Source: CAWJNF01 sp963844235 (GTDB taxonomy: Bacteria > Actinomycetota > Thermoleophilia > Gaiellales > Gaiellaceae). Taken from it: a DNA stretch of 64,000 bases. The stretch is taken from positions 124,001 through 188,000 of the forward strand of contig CAWJNF010000005.1 in NCBI GenBank assembly GCA_963844235.1, written 5' to 3'. Numbering within the stretch: the first letter of the stretch is position 1; each line of letters starts with the position of its first letter. Under the pieces are notes generated by a model that was not told the DNA's origin, made no database searches, and saw nothing but the letters and a program-made list of their open reading frames with translations. Below are positions 35,210 to 44,235 of the stretch, one piece after another. A program made the position numbers and the translations under genes.

Positions 35210-36544
35210 CTATCCCCGCTCGTAGAGCCGCTCGCGCTCGTAGCCCGTGACGACCTCGTCGAAGAGGTGCTGCTCCGTGCGCGCGTAGTTGAGGTAGTGG
35301 TCGACGACGTCGTCGCCGAGCGCACCCCGTGCGACGGTGCCCGACTCGAGCGCCTCGATCGCCTCGTACAGCGTCGACGGGAACAGCTCGGCGTCGGACT
35401 CGTACGCGTTGCCCTCGAGCGGCGGCGGCAGCGCGAGCCCGTTCTCGATCCCGTGCAGACCCGCAGCGAGCAGCGCGGCGAACGCGAGGTAGGGGTTCAC
35501 GTCGCCCCCGGGGATGCGCGTCTCGGTACGCAGCGCCTGCCCGTGACCGACGACGCGGAAGCCGCACGTCCTGTTGTCGCGACCCCAGGCGAGGGTGGTC
35601 GGCGCCCAGCTTCCGGCGGCGAAGCGCTTGTAGGAGTTCACCGTCGGGGCCAGGAAGATCGCGAGCTCCCGCAGGCATGCGACCTGGCCGGCGAGGTACT
35701 GCTGGAACACCTCCGACTCGCCCTCGAAGGCGTTCTCGGCATCGCGCCAGAGGCTCGAGTGGACGTGGCAGGAGTTGCCGATCCACGTCTCGTCCGGCTT
35801 GGCCATGAACGTGATCGCGCAGCCGCTCGCGTGAGCCATCTCCTTGGCGCCGTTCTTGTAGACGACGTGGTTGTCCGCCATCGTGACCGCCTCGGCGTAG
35901 CGGAAGTTGATCTCCTGCTGCCCCGGCCAGGCTTCTCCCTTCGAGCTCTCGACGCGGATGCCGGCCTGGTGCATGCTGTTGCGGATCCGGCGCAGGAGCG
36001 GCTCGTCGTATGTCGTCGCGAGCACGTGGTAGTCGAGGATGTAGGGCACCGACGGCGTGAGGTCGCGGTAGCGCTTCGCGTGCGCCTCGGTGTACGTGTC
36101 GCGGAAGAGGTAGAACTCGAGCTCCGAGCCGAACATCGGCTCGAAGTCGAGCGTCCTCGCACGCTCGACCTGCGTTCGCAGGACCTGCCGCGGCGACGGT
36201 GCGACAGGCGCGCCGTCCGGCCACTCGACGTCGCAGAGGACCAGCGCCGTCGCCTCGAGCCACGGGATCCGGCGGAGAGTCGCGAGGTCGGGCCTGAGGA
36301 CGAAGTCGCCGTATCCGCGGGCCCAGCTGGCGAGCTCGTAGCCGGGTACCGGCTCCATCTCCATGTCGACCGTGAGCAGGTAGGTGCAGCCCTCGACTCC
36401 GTGCTCGGCCACGCCGGCCTCCACGAAGTGCTCCCCGTGGACGCGCTTGCCCACGAGCCGGCCCTGCATGTCCGTGAAGGCGACGACGATCGTGTCGATC
36501 GAGCCGCTCCTGACGGCGGCCTTCAGCGTCTCGAGCGTCAGCAC
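35210..36544 (-). CDS. Glutamine-synthetase-like gamma-glutamyl-amine ligase 2
   Basis: 444 residues from ATG 36544 (MLTLETLKAAVRSGSIDTIVVAFTDMQGRLVGKR). GS signatures: FEPMFGSELEFYLF (metal-binding Glu residues), GNSCHVHSSLW and IPGGDVNPYLAFAALLAAG. It is a close paralogue of ligase 1 with the same C-terminus (YERERLYERG). Such tandem GlnA-like enzymes in actinobacteria glutamylate polyamines or ethanolamine rather than ammonia. The adenylylation Tyr of true GlnA is not evident. The 179-bp gap to ligase 1 contains an imperfect stem near 35098-35140. Confidence 0.87.
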   Translation of the reverse strand: MLTLETLKAAVRSGSIDTIVVAFTDMQGRLVGKRVHGEHFVEAGVAEHGVEGCTYLLTVDMEMEPVPGYELASWARGYGDFVLRPDLATLRRIPWLEATALVLCDVEWPDGAPVAPSPRQVLRTQVERARTLDFEPMFGSELEFYLFRDTYTEAHAKRYRDLTPSVPYILDYHVLATTYDEPLLRRIRNSMHQAGIRVESSKGEAWPGQQEINFRYAEAVTMADNHVVYKNGAKEMAHASGCAITFMAKPDETWIGNSCHVHSSLWRDAENAFEGESEVFQQYLAGQVACLRELAIFLAPTVNSYKRFAAGSWAPTTLAWGRDNRTCGFRVVGHGQALRTETRIPGGDVNPYLAFAALLAAGLHGIENGLALPPPLEGNAYESDAELFPSTLYEAIEALESGTVARGALGDDVVDHYLNYARTEQHLFDEVVTGYERERLYERG

Positions 36545-36633
36545 GCGCGCAATCCTACGCGGGTCCCGCCCGCCTTCCCGAGACAGGCGTCGGTCGTGCG
36601 CCCTTGGCGTCGAGCGAGCGCTATCCTGCGCGC

Positions 36634-36813
36634 ATGGCCACGGCGTCGTTCGCGGGGCCGCTCGTCCGGGTCTGGCATTCGGCCGCCTGGTGGCTCGACC
36701 TGGCCGGTCGGCAGTGCTGCGCAGGGCGTTCGCAGCTCGCCGTCAGACGCTCGCTGGTACGAAGAGCAGGCGTCGATCCAGGTCACCGGCCGGGCGAGGG
36801 GACGCTTCGGTGA
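36634..36813 (+). CDS. Small hypothetical ORF, possibly leaderless
   Basis: 59 codons from ATG 36634, 6 nt after TATCCT, ending in a GTGA overlap with the next gene. It starts MATASFAGPLVRVWHSAAWWLDLAGRQ. A neighbouring frame in its second half reads SDARWYEEQASIQVTGRARGRFG, which also looks protein-like, so the gene may be frameshifted. No family recognised. Confidence 0.4.
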   Translation: MATASFAGPLVRVWHSAAWWLDLAGRQCCAGRSQLAVRRSLVRRAGVDPGHRPGEGTLR

Positions 36814-37280
36814 CGAACGAGGAGAGCAGCGTCCGGAGCGAGCTCGCTGTCCTCGCGTCCGACGAGTCCGGCCGCCGCCTGCTCCAGCTTGCCCTGCGCG
36901 GCCTCCAGGAGTCGGGCCGAGGGCTGACGTACGGCTGCTGGGTGAAGAAGGACGGCGGCGTCTCGGGGTGCCTCTTCCAGCACGCCTACTGGCAGGGCGC
37001 AAGCGAGGGCCTGTTCGCACCGGTGGAGCTGACGCCGAGCGGCGAGCTCAAGAGCTTCGTCGGCGACGCGGACTTCGCGCTCGTCCTGCGTGCCATTCGC
37101 GCGTTCGACGCGCTCGGGCGCCGACGCTTCCTGCGCTGGCGGCGAGGCGCATTTGGGCTCCCGGTGCGACGCCTCGACGAGTCCGCATGGCGCTCGGAGG
37201 TCGAGCGGATTCTGGTCGACGTGCTCGCCGAGTCGCCGCCGACGGAGCGGCGGCAGGCGACGTCCGCCCCGGCGACGTAG
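36810..37280 (+). CDS. Conserved hypothetical protein
   Basis: GTG 36810 overlaps the stop of the small upstream frame (GTGA). 156 residues: a helical start (VRSELAVLASDESGRRLLQLALRGL), then LTYGCWVKKDGGVSGCLFQHAYWQG with two cysteines, and a C-terminal VERILVDVLAESPP. I do not recognise the fold. A palindromic repeat begins at the stop codon (37277). Confidence 0.65.
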   Translation: MTNEESSVRSELAVLASDESGRRLLQLALRGLQESGRGLTYGCWVKKDGGVSGCLFQHAYWQGASEGLFAPVELTPSGELKSFVGDADFALVLRAIRAFDALGRRRFLRWRRGAFGLPVRRLDESAWRSEVERILVDVLAESPPTERRQATSAPAT

Positions 37281-37301
37281 GGGCCGGATCTCATCCGGCC
37301 C
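37277..37301. repeat. Palindromic repeat (REP-like), CTC-centre copy
   Basis: GTAGGGGCCGGAT-CTC-ATCCGGCCC, lacking the right outer arm. It overlaps the stop codon of the hypothetical gene and lies between convergent genes. Confidence 0.85.
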
Positions 37302-37755
37302 GCGAGCCGGCGGGTGCTTCCGACTCGGCGATCTTCTTCAGCCGGCGCATCTGCTTGGAGGCGATGCGGCGCGCCACGAATGCGAAGAAGGCCGCGGCCG
37401 GCCGGGCGAGACCCGTCGCGTCCGCCCCGGTGGCGGTGTAGTCGAGCTGTGTACGGTCTCCGAGATCGCGGAGACGGTAGTCGACGTCGAAGGCGAACTT
37501 CTCGTTGCCCATGCGGACCGCGAGGTGACGCGGCTTGTCGTATGCGGTCACCTCGCCGTCGTACTCGGCGACCTGCCTGCCCCGGCGGATCCGCTGCGTG
37601 AAACGGGTGCCGACCGGGTTCGCCTTGCTCCGCGGAGTCCTGTAGACGGTCTCCTCGAGACCAAGCATCCAGAGCTTGATCTTCTGGGGGTCGTCGACGA
37701 GCGCGAAGACGCGACCGATCGGCGCGTCGATCTCGAGCCTGTGCCGTACGACCAC
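37291..37755 (-). CDS. SRPBCC-family protein
   Basis: 154 residues. START/SRPBCC fold: VVRHRLEIDAPIGRVFALVDDPQKIKLWM, PVGTRFTQRIRRG, YRLRDLGDRTQLDYTAT and a C-terminal basic helix (RRIASKQMRRLKKIAE). It resembles polyketide-cyclase/dehydrase-like lipid-binding proteins. Its 3' end overlaps the palindromic repeat. Ligand unknown. Confidence 0.8.
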   Translation of the reverse strand: MVVRHRLEIDAPIGRVFALVDDPQKIKLWMLGLEETVYRTPRSKANPVGTRFTQRIRRGRQVAEYDGEVTAYDKPRHLAVRMGNEKFAFDVDYRLRDLGDRTQLDYTATGADATGLARPAAAFFAFVARRIASKQMRRLKKIAESEAPAGSRAG

Positions 37756-37858
37756 CGGTGCCTCCTACTCTCACATCCCGCATGAGCGCGTTCCCGTGCG
37801 TGACGCCCTGGACGCAGCGCGTACTCTTGGAGTGGACGATATTGCGACGGGAGGTGTC

Positions 37859-38508
<650 letters not shown>

Positions 38509-38512
<4 letters not shown>

Positions 38513-38533
38513 GGGCCGGATCTCATCCGGCCC
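38509..38533. repeat. Palindromic repeat (REP-like), CTC-centre copy
   Basis: GTAGGGGCCGGAT-CTC-ATCCGGCCC, starting in the msrA stop codon. It faces the inverted copy at 38583-38607, making a roughly 99-bp unit with inverted ends. Confidence 0.85.
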
Positions 38534-38582
38534 GTCGGTGCCGGCGGTCGGGCGCATCGTCACGGCCTGAAGGCCCGCGACC

Positions 38583-38607
38583 GGGCCGCATGAGATGCGG
38601 CCTCTAC
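38583..38607. repeat. Palindromic repeat (REP-like), inverted diverged copy
   Basis: GGGCCGCAT-GAG-ATGCGGCCTCTAC, the inverse orientation of the copy at 38509. The compensating change (C for G in both arms) keeps the stem paired. Confidence 0.75.
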
Positions 38608-38646
38608 GCGGACCAGCTACTCGCGTCTGTGCGGATCCCATGGCGC

Positions 38647-38696
38647 TTGCCTCGTGTGGCGCACGGCGCTATCCTCGCCCGACTGTCCGGTCAGTC
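38647..38696 (+). promoter_or_regulatory. Promoter and TetR-like operator of the pot operon
   Basis: TTGCCT (38647-38652), 17 bp, TATCCT (38670-38675). Directly downstream at 38681-38696 is the near-palindrome GACTGTCCGGTCAGTC, close to common TetR-type boxes and placed over the expected start of transcription. The leader to the PotD ATG is about 155 nt. No regulator gene is adjacent. Confidence 0.5.
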
Positions 38697-38837
38697 AGGC
38701 CGGGCCGAGCCGGGGGTTCGGGACGATCGTGGAGCGGGCTTTCCAGACCGAGCGTCTCGTGGGATCGCCGCGGCCGTGCGCCGTAACGGAGGCCGCCAAC
38801 CACCTGGGCCCGGCCGGCGTCTCATGAAGGCAGGGCG

Positions 38838-40202
38838 ATGAGGCATCCGAAGGACAGATCTGGAGTCACACGCCGTCAGCTTCTGCGGGGTGCGGCCGCG
38901 GCTGCGGCCGGCACCGGCGTTGCCGGAGCGCTCGTCGCGTGCCAGAACACGACGACGCCGATCGGCTTCTGCGAGGACACGGGTACCGAGGCCGGCGGCA
39001 GCGGCGACGGAGCGAGCGCCGGCGGGAACGGCGGCACCTCGAGCCTGGTCGTCGCGAAGCCGGTGGGGCCGGGCGGGCTGCCGCTGCCGCGGAACGACAA
39101 CAGCGTCCAGTGGGCGATCACGGACGACAACCCGATGCTGGCCGACGGGGTGGCACCGGAGGGTGGGACGCTCCGGATCTACAACTACGCCGACTACATC
39201 GACCCGGGGCTCATCAAGAAGTTCGGGGAGGAGTTCGACTGCGAGGTCGCACCCGGGACGTACGAGTCCGCCGACGAGGCGATCGCGAAGCTCACGTCGG
39301 GCGCTGTTCCGTACGACGTCCTCATCGGGCTCAGCGGCAGCAACATCGTGCAGCTGATGGCGAGACAGCTGCTGCAGCCGCTCAACCACACCTACCTCCC
39401 GAATCTCGAGGCGAACGTCTGGCCCGAGCTGCGGGACCCGTTCTACGACCGCGGCGCGACGTACACCGTGCCGTACGTCGTCTGGCAGGACGGCATCGGT
39501 TGGCGCAACGACGAGATCGACGTAGACATCGCCGCGATGGAGGTTCCCTGGGACATCTTCTGGGAGTGCGGCCAATGGCCCGGTAAGGTCGGCGTCCTCA
39601 ACGACAAGCGCGACACCCTAAGCATGCCCATGCAGCGAGACGCGATGCGGGGTGGCTACGTCGTCGACGTCAACACCGAGGACCCCGATCTGATCGCCAA
39701 GGCAGGCGCGGACCTCACGGAGCTCGACGGCCTTTGCAACGTCAAGGTGGTGATCACCTCGTACCAGACGCTGCCGGAGGCGAAGAGCTTCCTGCACCAC
39801 ACGTGGTCGGGTGATTTGCTCGCGGGTGCCCTCTACTACCTCCCCGAGGGAACGCCGGCGGACGTGCTGTCGTACTGGGGGCCCGAGAAGGGCGGCGTCG
39901 TCCAGAACGACTTCATCGCTATCACGAATGCGGCGGAGAAGCCCGCGCTCGCCCACGCGTTCCTCAATTTCATGCTCGACGAGCAGAACGCCTACGACAA
40001 CATGGTCAACTTCAACGGCTACATCCCGCCCCAGAACGGGATCGACGCCGACAGGCTCATCTCCGATGGCCTGATCCCGGAGACGCTCGCGGGCGCCGTG
40101 ACCCGCCCCGAGCAGTTTGCCGGCAACCAGGAGCTGCTCCAGCTCACCGTCGAGGGCGAGCGGCTCTGGGACCAGGCGTGGTCGAAGTTCCGGGGCGGCT
40201 AG
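38838..40202 (+). CDS. potD: ABC transporter substrate-binding lipoprotein, polyamine (PotD) type
   Basis: ATG 38838 after GGCAGGGCG. 454 residues. Twin-arginine-type signal (TRRQLLRGAAAAAAGTGVAGALVAC) ending in a lipobox Cys, a Gly-rich linker, then a periplasmic-binding fold: LRIYNYADYIDPGLIKKFGEEF, YDVLIGLSGSNI, TVPYVVWQDGIGWRNDEI, NDFIAITNAAEKPALAHAFLNFML. These are hallmarks of spermidine/putrescine-binding proteins. It delivers the amine substrate to PotBCA outside the membrane. The neighbours make it the likely uptake system for the BMC pathway. Confidence 0.88.
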   Translation: MRHPKDRSGVTRRQLLRGAAAAAAGTGVAGALVACQNTTTPIGFCEDTGTEAGGSGDGASAGGNGGTSSLVVAKPVGPGGLPLPRNDNSVQWAITDDNPMLADGVAPEGGTLRIYNYADYIDPGLIKKFGEEFDCEVAPGTYESADEAIAKLTSGAVPYDVLIGLSGSNIVQLMARQLLQPLNHTYLPNLEANVWPELRDPFYDRGATYTVPYVVWQDGIGWRNDEIDVDIAAMEVPWDIFWECGQWPGKVGVLNDKRDTLSMPMQRDAMRGGYVVDVNTEDPDLIAKAGADLTELDGLCNVKVVITSYQTLPEAKSFLHHTWSGDLLAGALYYLPEGTPADVLSYWGPEKGGVVQNDFIAITNAAEKPALAHAFLNFMLDEQNAYDNMVNFNGYIPPQNGIDADRLISDGLIPETLAGAVTRPEQFAGNQELLQLTVEGERLWDQAWSKFRGG

Positions 40203-40220
40203 TGCCGGACACGGCACTAG
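40199..40220 (+). promoter_or_regulatory. Stem-loop after potD, likely mRNA-stabilising or attenuating hairpin
   Basis: CTAGTGCCG and CGGCACTAG (9 bp, perfect) flank GACA and overlap the potD stop codon. Such hairpins between binding-protein and permease genes typically lower permease expression relative to the binding protein. Confidence 0.6.
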
Positions 40221-40233
40221 AGGTCGCACGCTG

Positions 40234-41151
40234 ATGGAGGGGCGCTGGATCTGGCGGTTGCTCGCGCTGCCCGGCGTCGTCTGGCTCTCGCTCTTCTTCC
40301 TGATCGCCTTCTACGCGGTGGTGTGCGTCGCGTTCGGGAACACGAACACGCTCAACGAGGTCGTCCCGTTCTGGAGCCCGACCCAGTGGAACGTCGGCTA
40401 CGTGATCGGAGTGCTCGAGAACATCTGGAACGGCGAGCAGTTCCTCACCGTCTTCCTGCGCACGCTCGCGTATGTGGCCATCGCGCTCGCCCTCTCGTTG
40501 CTCGTCGGCTACCCGGTCGCGTACTTCTCGGCGCGTCACGCCGGCCGCTGGAAGGGGCTCCTGCTCCTCGCGCTGGTGCTGCCGTTCTGGATCAACTACC
40601 TGATGCGGATGCTCGCGTGGGTGAATCTGCTGGCGGAGGACGGGTGGGGGACGAAGGTCCTGCACGCCCTCTCGATCGACCAGCTCTTCATCAGCCTCGG
40701 CTTGCTCTCCAGCGAGGGCGGCTGGCTCGAGGGACAGCCGTCGACCGTTGTCATTGGGCTCATGTACGGCTACATCCCGTTCCTCATCATCCCGCTCTTC
40801 GCGGCGCTCGACCGCATCGACCAGCGTCAGATCGAGGCGGCGCGCGATCTCGGTGCGAGCCCGTTCAGCGCCTTTCGCCGCGTCACCCTGCCGCTCTCGA
40901 TGCCGGGGATCCTGGCCGGCGTCGTGCTGATCGCCCTGCCGATGTTCGGCGACTACTACACGCCTGACATCCTGTCCGCCTCGCCCGGGACGTCGATGAT
41001 CGGCAACCAGATCGACCAGCTCACGCGCCAGGGATCGGAGAAGGTCGTGGGCGCGGTGCTGACGATCCTGCTCGCGCTCTTCCTGCTCCTGCTGATGCTC
41101 TACTACCTGCGCTACACGCGGCGGCAGGGCTCAGGGGTGGCCGAGACATGA
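40234..41151 (+). CDS. potB: ABC transporter permease, PotB type
   Basis: ATG 40234 (MEGRWIWRLLALPGVVWLSLFFLIAFYAV). 305 residues with six predicted membrane helices. The EAA loop reads EAARDLGASPFSAFRRVTLPLSMPGILAG. The long first periplasmic stretch and FWINYLMRMLAWVNLL match PotB-type permeases. It is the second gene of potDBCA. Confidence 0.88.
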   Translation: MEGRWIWRLLALPGVVWLSLFFLIAFYAVVCVAFGNTNTLNEVVPFWSPTQWNVGYVIGVLENIWNGEQFLTVFLRTLAYVAIALALSLLVGYPVAYFSARHAGRWKGLLLLALVLPFWINYLMRMLAWVNLLAEDGWGTKVLHALSIDQLFISLGLLSSEGGWLEGQPSTVVIGLMYGYIPFLIIPLFAALDRIDQRQIEAARDLGASPFSAFRRVTLPLSMPGILAGVVLIALPMFGDYYTPDILSASPGTSMIGNQIDQLTRQGSEKVVGAVLTILLALFLLLLMLYYLRYTRRQGSGVAET

Positions 41152-41314
41152 GGCCCCCCCATGCACGCGCGTTCCTCGGGCGGCGCTGGCGGTGGCCGGC
41201 CGAAGGGGACAGTATGGGGAATACGGCCCCGGAGAGCCGGGTGCCGCCAGCGACGCCAGGCGGCGGCGGAGGCCGGCTCCGCCGGCCGCGAGCAGCCGCC
41301 GGCGAGGGGCGCGC

Positions 41315-42169
41315 GTGAGTTGGCTGCGGAATCCGTGGGGACGCCCGCGCTTCCTGCCGCTCGTCTGCGCGCTCTACATCATCTGGACGGTCATTCCTGT
41401 CGGGATCGCGATTCTCTTCGCGTTCAACGACGGCCGCTCGCGTACGACCCTGCAGGGGCTCTCGCTGCGGTGGTTCACCGGGGACGAGACCGGGAGCGTC
41501 CTCCACGATCCAGCGCTGCAGTCGGCGCTCAAGCACACCCTGTTCCTCGCCGTCGTCTGCGTCGCCATCGCCGTGCCCCTCGGTGTCGCGCTCGCGCTCG
41601 GCCTCCAGCGCTGGCGAGGCCGGGGCAGCGGGGCCGTGAACACGATGATGCTCCTGCCGCTCGTGACCCCCGAGCTGGTGATGGGCGTGGCGCTGCTCCT
41701 CCTCTTCCTCCAGATCTTCAGCTTCATCAGCCTCGGGACCTGGGCGCAGATCATCGGTCAGGTGACGTTCGCGATCTCCTACGTCGTCGTCATCGTCCGG
41801 GGGCGACTCGTCACGATCGGGCGGGACTACGAGGAGGCGGCGGCGGATCTCGGCGCGCCGGGGCGCGACCGGCTCTTCCGCGTGCTCGTGCCGCTGCTGG
41901 CGCCCGCCATTCTTGCCAGCGCCGCCGTCTGCTTCGCCGTGTCGATCGACGACTTCGTCATCACCCAGTACCTCGCGGCCGGGGCTGACACGACGACGGT
42001 GTCGATGCTTCTCTACGCGACGGCCCGCGGCGCTCCCACGCCGGCGCTCAACGCCCTCGCCACCATCACGCTCGTGATCACGCTGATCACCCTGGCCCTT
42101 GCATACGTCGTGTACCGCCGCTTTGCCGGCGGACAAACGGCCACCGCCGTAGCGACGCTGGACGCCTGA
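41315..42169 (+). CDS. potC: ABC transporter permease, PotC type
   Basis: GTG 41315 (VSWLRNPWGRPRFLPLVCALYIIWTVIPVG). 284 residues, six membrane helices, EAA loop EEAAADLGAPGRDRLFRVLVPLLAPAILA. An in-frame extension back to 41192 is basic and low-complexity and is not included. The 163-bp gap after potB is unusually long for this operon and G+C-rich. It overlaps potA by one base (TGATG). Confidence 0.87.
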   Translation: MSWLRNPWGRPRFLPLVCALYIIWTVIPVGIAILFAFNDGRSRTTLQGLSLRWFTGDETGSVLHDPALQSALKHTLFLAVVCVAIAVPLGVALALGLQRWRGRGSGAVNTMMLLPLVTPELVMGVALLLLFLQIFSFISLGTWAQIIGQVTFAISYVVVIVRGRLVTIGRDYEEAAADLGAPGRDRLFRVLVPLLAPAILASAAVCFAVSIDDFVITQYLAAGADTTTVSMLLYATARGAPTPALNALATITLVITLITLALAYVVYRRFAGGQTATAVATLDA

Positions 42170-43245
42170 TGGAAGGCGAGGTCCGTCTCGAGTCGCTCGT
42201 CAAGCGCTTCGGCGACGACGTTGCCGTCGACGGAATCGACGTCGACATGCCGCCCGGCGAGTTCTTCACGCTGGTCGGGCCCTCCGGCTGCGGCAAGACG
42301 ACGACGCTGCGCATGATCGCCGGCTTCGAGCGTCCGACGAGCGGCCGGATCCTCCTCGACGGCGTCGACGTCGCCCAGACGCCGCCGCATCGTCGCAACG
42401 TCAACACGGTCTTCCAGAGCTACGCGCTCTTCCCTCACCTGACCGTGGCCGACAACGTCGCCTTCGGGCTCAAGTACAAGCGGCTGAGCAAGGCGGAGCG
42501 CCGCAAGCAGGTCGGCGAGATGCTCGAGCGCGTGCGGCTGACGGGGTTCGAGGCGCGCAAGCCCGACAGGCTCTCGGGCGGCCAGCAGCAGCGTGTGGCC
42601 CTCGCGCGCGCCCTGATCCTGCGGCCGCGGGTGCTCCTCCTCGACGAGCCGCTCGCCGCTCTCGACGCGCGCCTGCGGAAGGATCTCCAGGTCGAGCTGA
42701 AGTCGCTCCAGTCCGAGATCGGGGTGACGTTCGTGTTCGTCACGCACGATCAGGAGGAGGCGCTCACGATGAGCGATCGCATCGCGGTCATGAACGGCGG
42801 CCGCGTCGAGCAGGCCGGCCCGCCGCAGGCCGTCTACGAGGAGCCGGAGACGCTGTTCGTGGCCGACTTCCTGGGCGTGTCGAACCTGATTCCCGCAGAG
42901 GCGGGTGGGTCCGACGGCGACGGTTGCGTGCTCACCGTCGGCGAGCAGCGGCTCCGTGCCGGCCAGGGCGCGACCGCGGCGCGTGGCGAGGTGAAGGCGA
43001 TGGTTCGGCCCGAGCGTGTGCGAGTCGAGCCGCACGCCACCGACGGTGAGAACCGGCTGCCCGGCCTCGTCGAGCATGTCGTCTTCCTCGGCAGCTTCCG
43101 CGAGCTGCGCGTTCGAATCGTCGGTGGCGCGCTCGTGAAGGTCATCACGCCGAACGACGGCGCAGCCCACGCCTTCGAGCAGGGCGCGGCCGTCACACTG
43201 CATCTTCCGGCCGACTCGATCCGGGTGCTCGCTCCACAGGAGTGA
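42169..43245 (+). CDS. potA: ABC transporter ATPase, PotA type
   Basis: 358 residues. Walker A GPSGCGKTT, Q-loop FQSYALFPH, signature LSGGQQQRVALARAL, Walker B VLLLDEPLAALD, H-loop VFVTHDQEEALTMSD, and a C-terminal TOBE domain (about 270-355) typical of the PotA/MalK group. It powers amine uptake. Last gene of the operon; palindromic repeats follow between it and the convergent BMC-T gene. Confidence 0.92.
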   Translation: MEGEVRLESLVKRFGDDVAVDGIDVDMPPGEFFTLVGPSGCGKTTTLRMIAGFERPTSGRILLDGVDVAQTPPHRRNVNTVFQSYALFPHLTVADNVAFGLKYKRLSKAERRKQVGEMLERVRLTGFEARKPDRLSGGQQQRVALARALILRPRVLLLDEPLAALDARLRKDLQVELKSLQSEIGVTFVFVTHDQEEALTMSDRIAVMNGGRVEQAGPPQAVYEEPETLFVADFLGVSNLIPAEAGGSDGDGCVLTVGEQRLRAGQGATAARGEVKAMVRPERVRVEPHATDGENRLPGLVEHVVFLGSFRELRVRIVGGALVKVITPNDGAAHAFEQGAAVTLHLPADSIRVLAPQE

Positions 43246-43279
43246 CGGCCGGCTCCGAGCCGTCGGGGCCACTACAAGG

Positions 43280-43359
43280 GATGGACGGCCGCTAGCTCGA
43301 CTGACGCCTGGCCGGGCCGGATGAGATCCGGCCCCTACACGGCGTGGACGGCCGCTAGC
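43280..43359. repeat. Direct duplication flanking a palindromic repeat at the BMC-T 3' end
   Basis: TGGACGGCCGCTAGC occurs at about 43282-43296 and again at 43345-43359; with CTACA-GG before it, the similarity covers about 28 bp. The palindrome at 43314-43338 lies between the copies. The right copy is the end of the BMC-T coding region; the left copy is a non-coding duplicate. This is consistent with insertion or slippage at the repeat. Confidence 0.65.
43314..43338. repeat. Palindromic repeat (REP-like), GAG-centre copy
   Basis: GGGCCGGAT-GAG-ATCCGGCCCCTAC between potA and the BMC-T stop codon. It probably terminates or stabilises both convergent transcripts. Confidence 0.85.
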
Positions 43360-43937
43360 GCGGCCGCCCGCGCCTCCGCCACCTCGTCGTCGCGGCCGGA
43401 GACGATGAGACGACCGGAGGCGCCGAGCATGGCCGCGTAGACGAGCTTCACGCCGGCGCGCTTCTCGGCCTCGTTCGCAGCGGCAGCGACGTAGGCCGCG
43501 GGCTGGAGCTCGAGCAGGAACATGGTCTCGCCCTCGAGGAGCAGGCTGGCCGAGCGCAGGCGGTTGACGAGCTGAGCCTGGTTCGCCTCGACGCGCGTGA
43601 TCGTCTCCTCGGCGATCAACTCCGGGCGCGTGGCATCGGCGCGGGCGAGGTGCAGCCGCTCGAGGATCACCTCCGCGGCGACGCCGATCGAAGCGGGGTC
43701 CCGGCCGTGCAGCTCCAGCGTCCCGAACTGGCGCTCGACCACCTGCAGCCCGCAGCGCACGTCCGCGTTCTTGACCGCCGCGTCCACGAGCGAGAAAACC
43801 GCGTTCGCGGGCGCGACCTCGACGTACAGCTGCGCCATGCCGGCGTACGGCGGGTCGCCCTGACACGTCTGGGCCACGTAGGCTGCCCACTGCGGCTGCA
43901 TTGCGTCGATCTCGACGAACGCGCGGAGCTCAGCCAC
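43335..43937 (-). CDS. Bacterial microcompartment shell protein, tandem-domain (BMC-T)
   Basis: 200 residues with two BMC domains: residues about 30-95 (GMAQLYVEVAPANAVFSLVDAAVKNADV...GRDPASIGVAAEVILERL) and about 135-200 (MFLLELQPAAYVAAAANEAEKRAGVKLVYAAMLGASGRLIVSG). Two fused copies make a pseudohexameric trimer in the shell facet, often a gated pore. It is the last gene of the BMC operon, 48 bp after BMC-P with a palindromic repeat between. Confidence 0.9.
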   Translation of the reverse strand: MAELRAFVEIDAMQPQWAAYVAQTCQGDPPYAGMAQLYVEVAPANAVFSLVDAAVKNADVRCGLQVVERQFGTLELHGRDPASIGVAAEVILERLHLARADATRPELIAEETITRVEANQAQLVNRLRSASLLLEGETMFLLELQPAAYVAAAANEAEKRAGVKLVYAAMLGASGRLIVSGRDDEVAEARAAALAAVHAV

Positions 43938-43943
43938 GTTTGT

Positions 43944-43967
43944 GTAGGGGCCGGATATATCCGGCCC
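43944..43967. repeat. Palindromic repeat (REP-like), TATA-centre copy
   Basis: GTAGGGGCCGGATATATCCGGCCC within the BMC operon, between the BMC-P and BMC-T genes. It could form a hairpin in the polycistronic mRNA and tune shell-protein ratios. Confidence 0.85.
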
Positions 43968-43985
43968 GAGCGGTTGCCGGAAGCG

Positions 43986-44234
43986 TCACCGGGCCTCGTC
44001 GACGATCGCGACGACGGCCGCGTCTGCGGCGACGCTGCGGAGGCCGTCGAGCTCTCGCACGGCGGCGCCCGTCGCCACGAGGACGAGATCTCCGAGGCCG
44101 GCGCCGACCGCGTCGACGGCGACGAGCTCGGGCCCGTCACCCTTCTCGGGCGTGACGTTGAGGAGCTTGTAGTCAGCCAGCCCCGGCGCCTTGACCGTCG
44201 CGACCGTGCTTCCTACTACGCGGCAGAGCTGCAT
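43986..44234 (-). CDS. Microcompartment vertex protein, EutN/CcmL (BMC-P)
   Basis: 82 residues from ATG 44234 after GAGGATG. Classic pentamer sequence: MQLCRVVGSTVATVKAPGL, YKLLNVTPE, LVAVDAVGAGLGDLVLVATGAAVR and a terminal strand AAVVAIVDEA. It caps the vertices of the shell. Its start is one base from the stop of the GST-like gene, so it is tightly embedded in the operon. Confidence 0.93.
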   Translation of the reverse strand: MQLCRVVGSTVATVKAPGLADYKLLNVTPEKGDGPELVAVDAVGAGLGDLVLVATGAAVRELDGLRSVAADAAVVAIVDEAR

Positions 44235-44235
44235 G

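Noticed and set aside
35054..37441. A 795-codon plus-strand open frame across the second glutamine-synthetase-like gene
   Set aside because: The minus strand encodes a complete glutamine-synthetase-like protein here. The plus frame has no domain motif and only borrows real coding at a neighbouring hypothetical gene.
41192..41314. An N-terminal extension of PotC by about 41 residues
   Set aside because: The added residues are Arg/Pro/Ala-rich, unlike PotC proteins, and the GTG at 41315 starts the conserved region.
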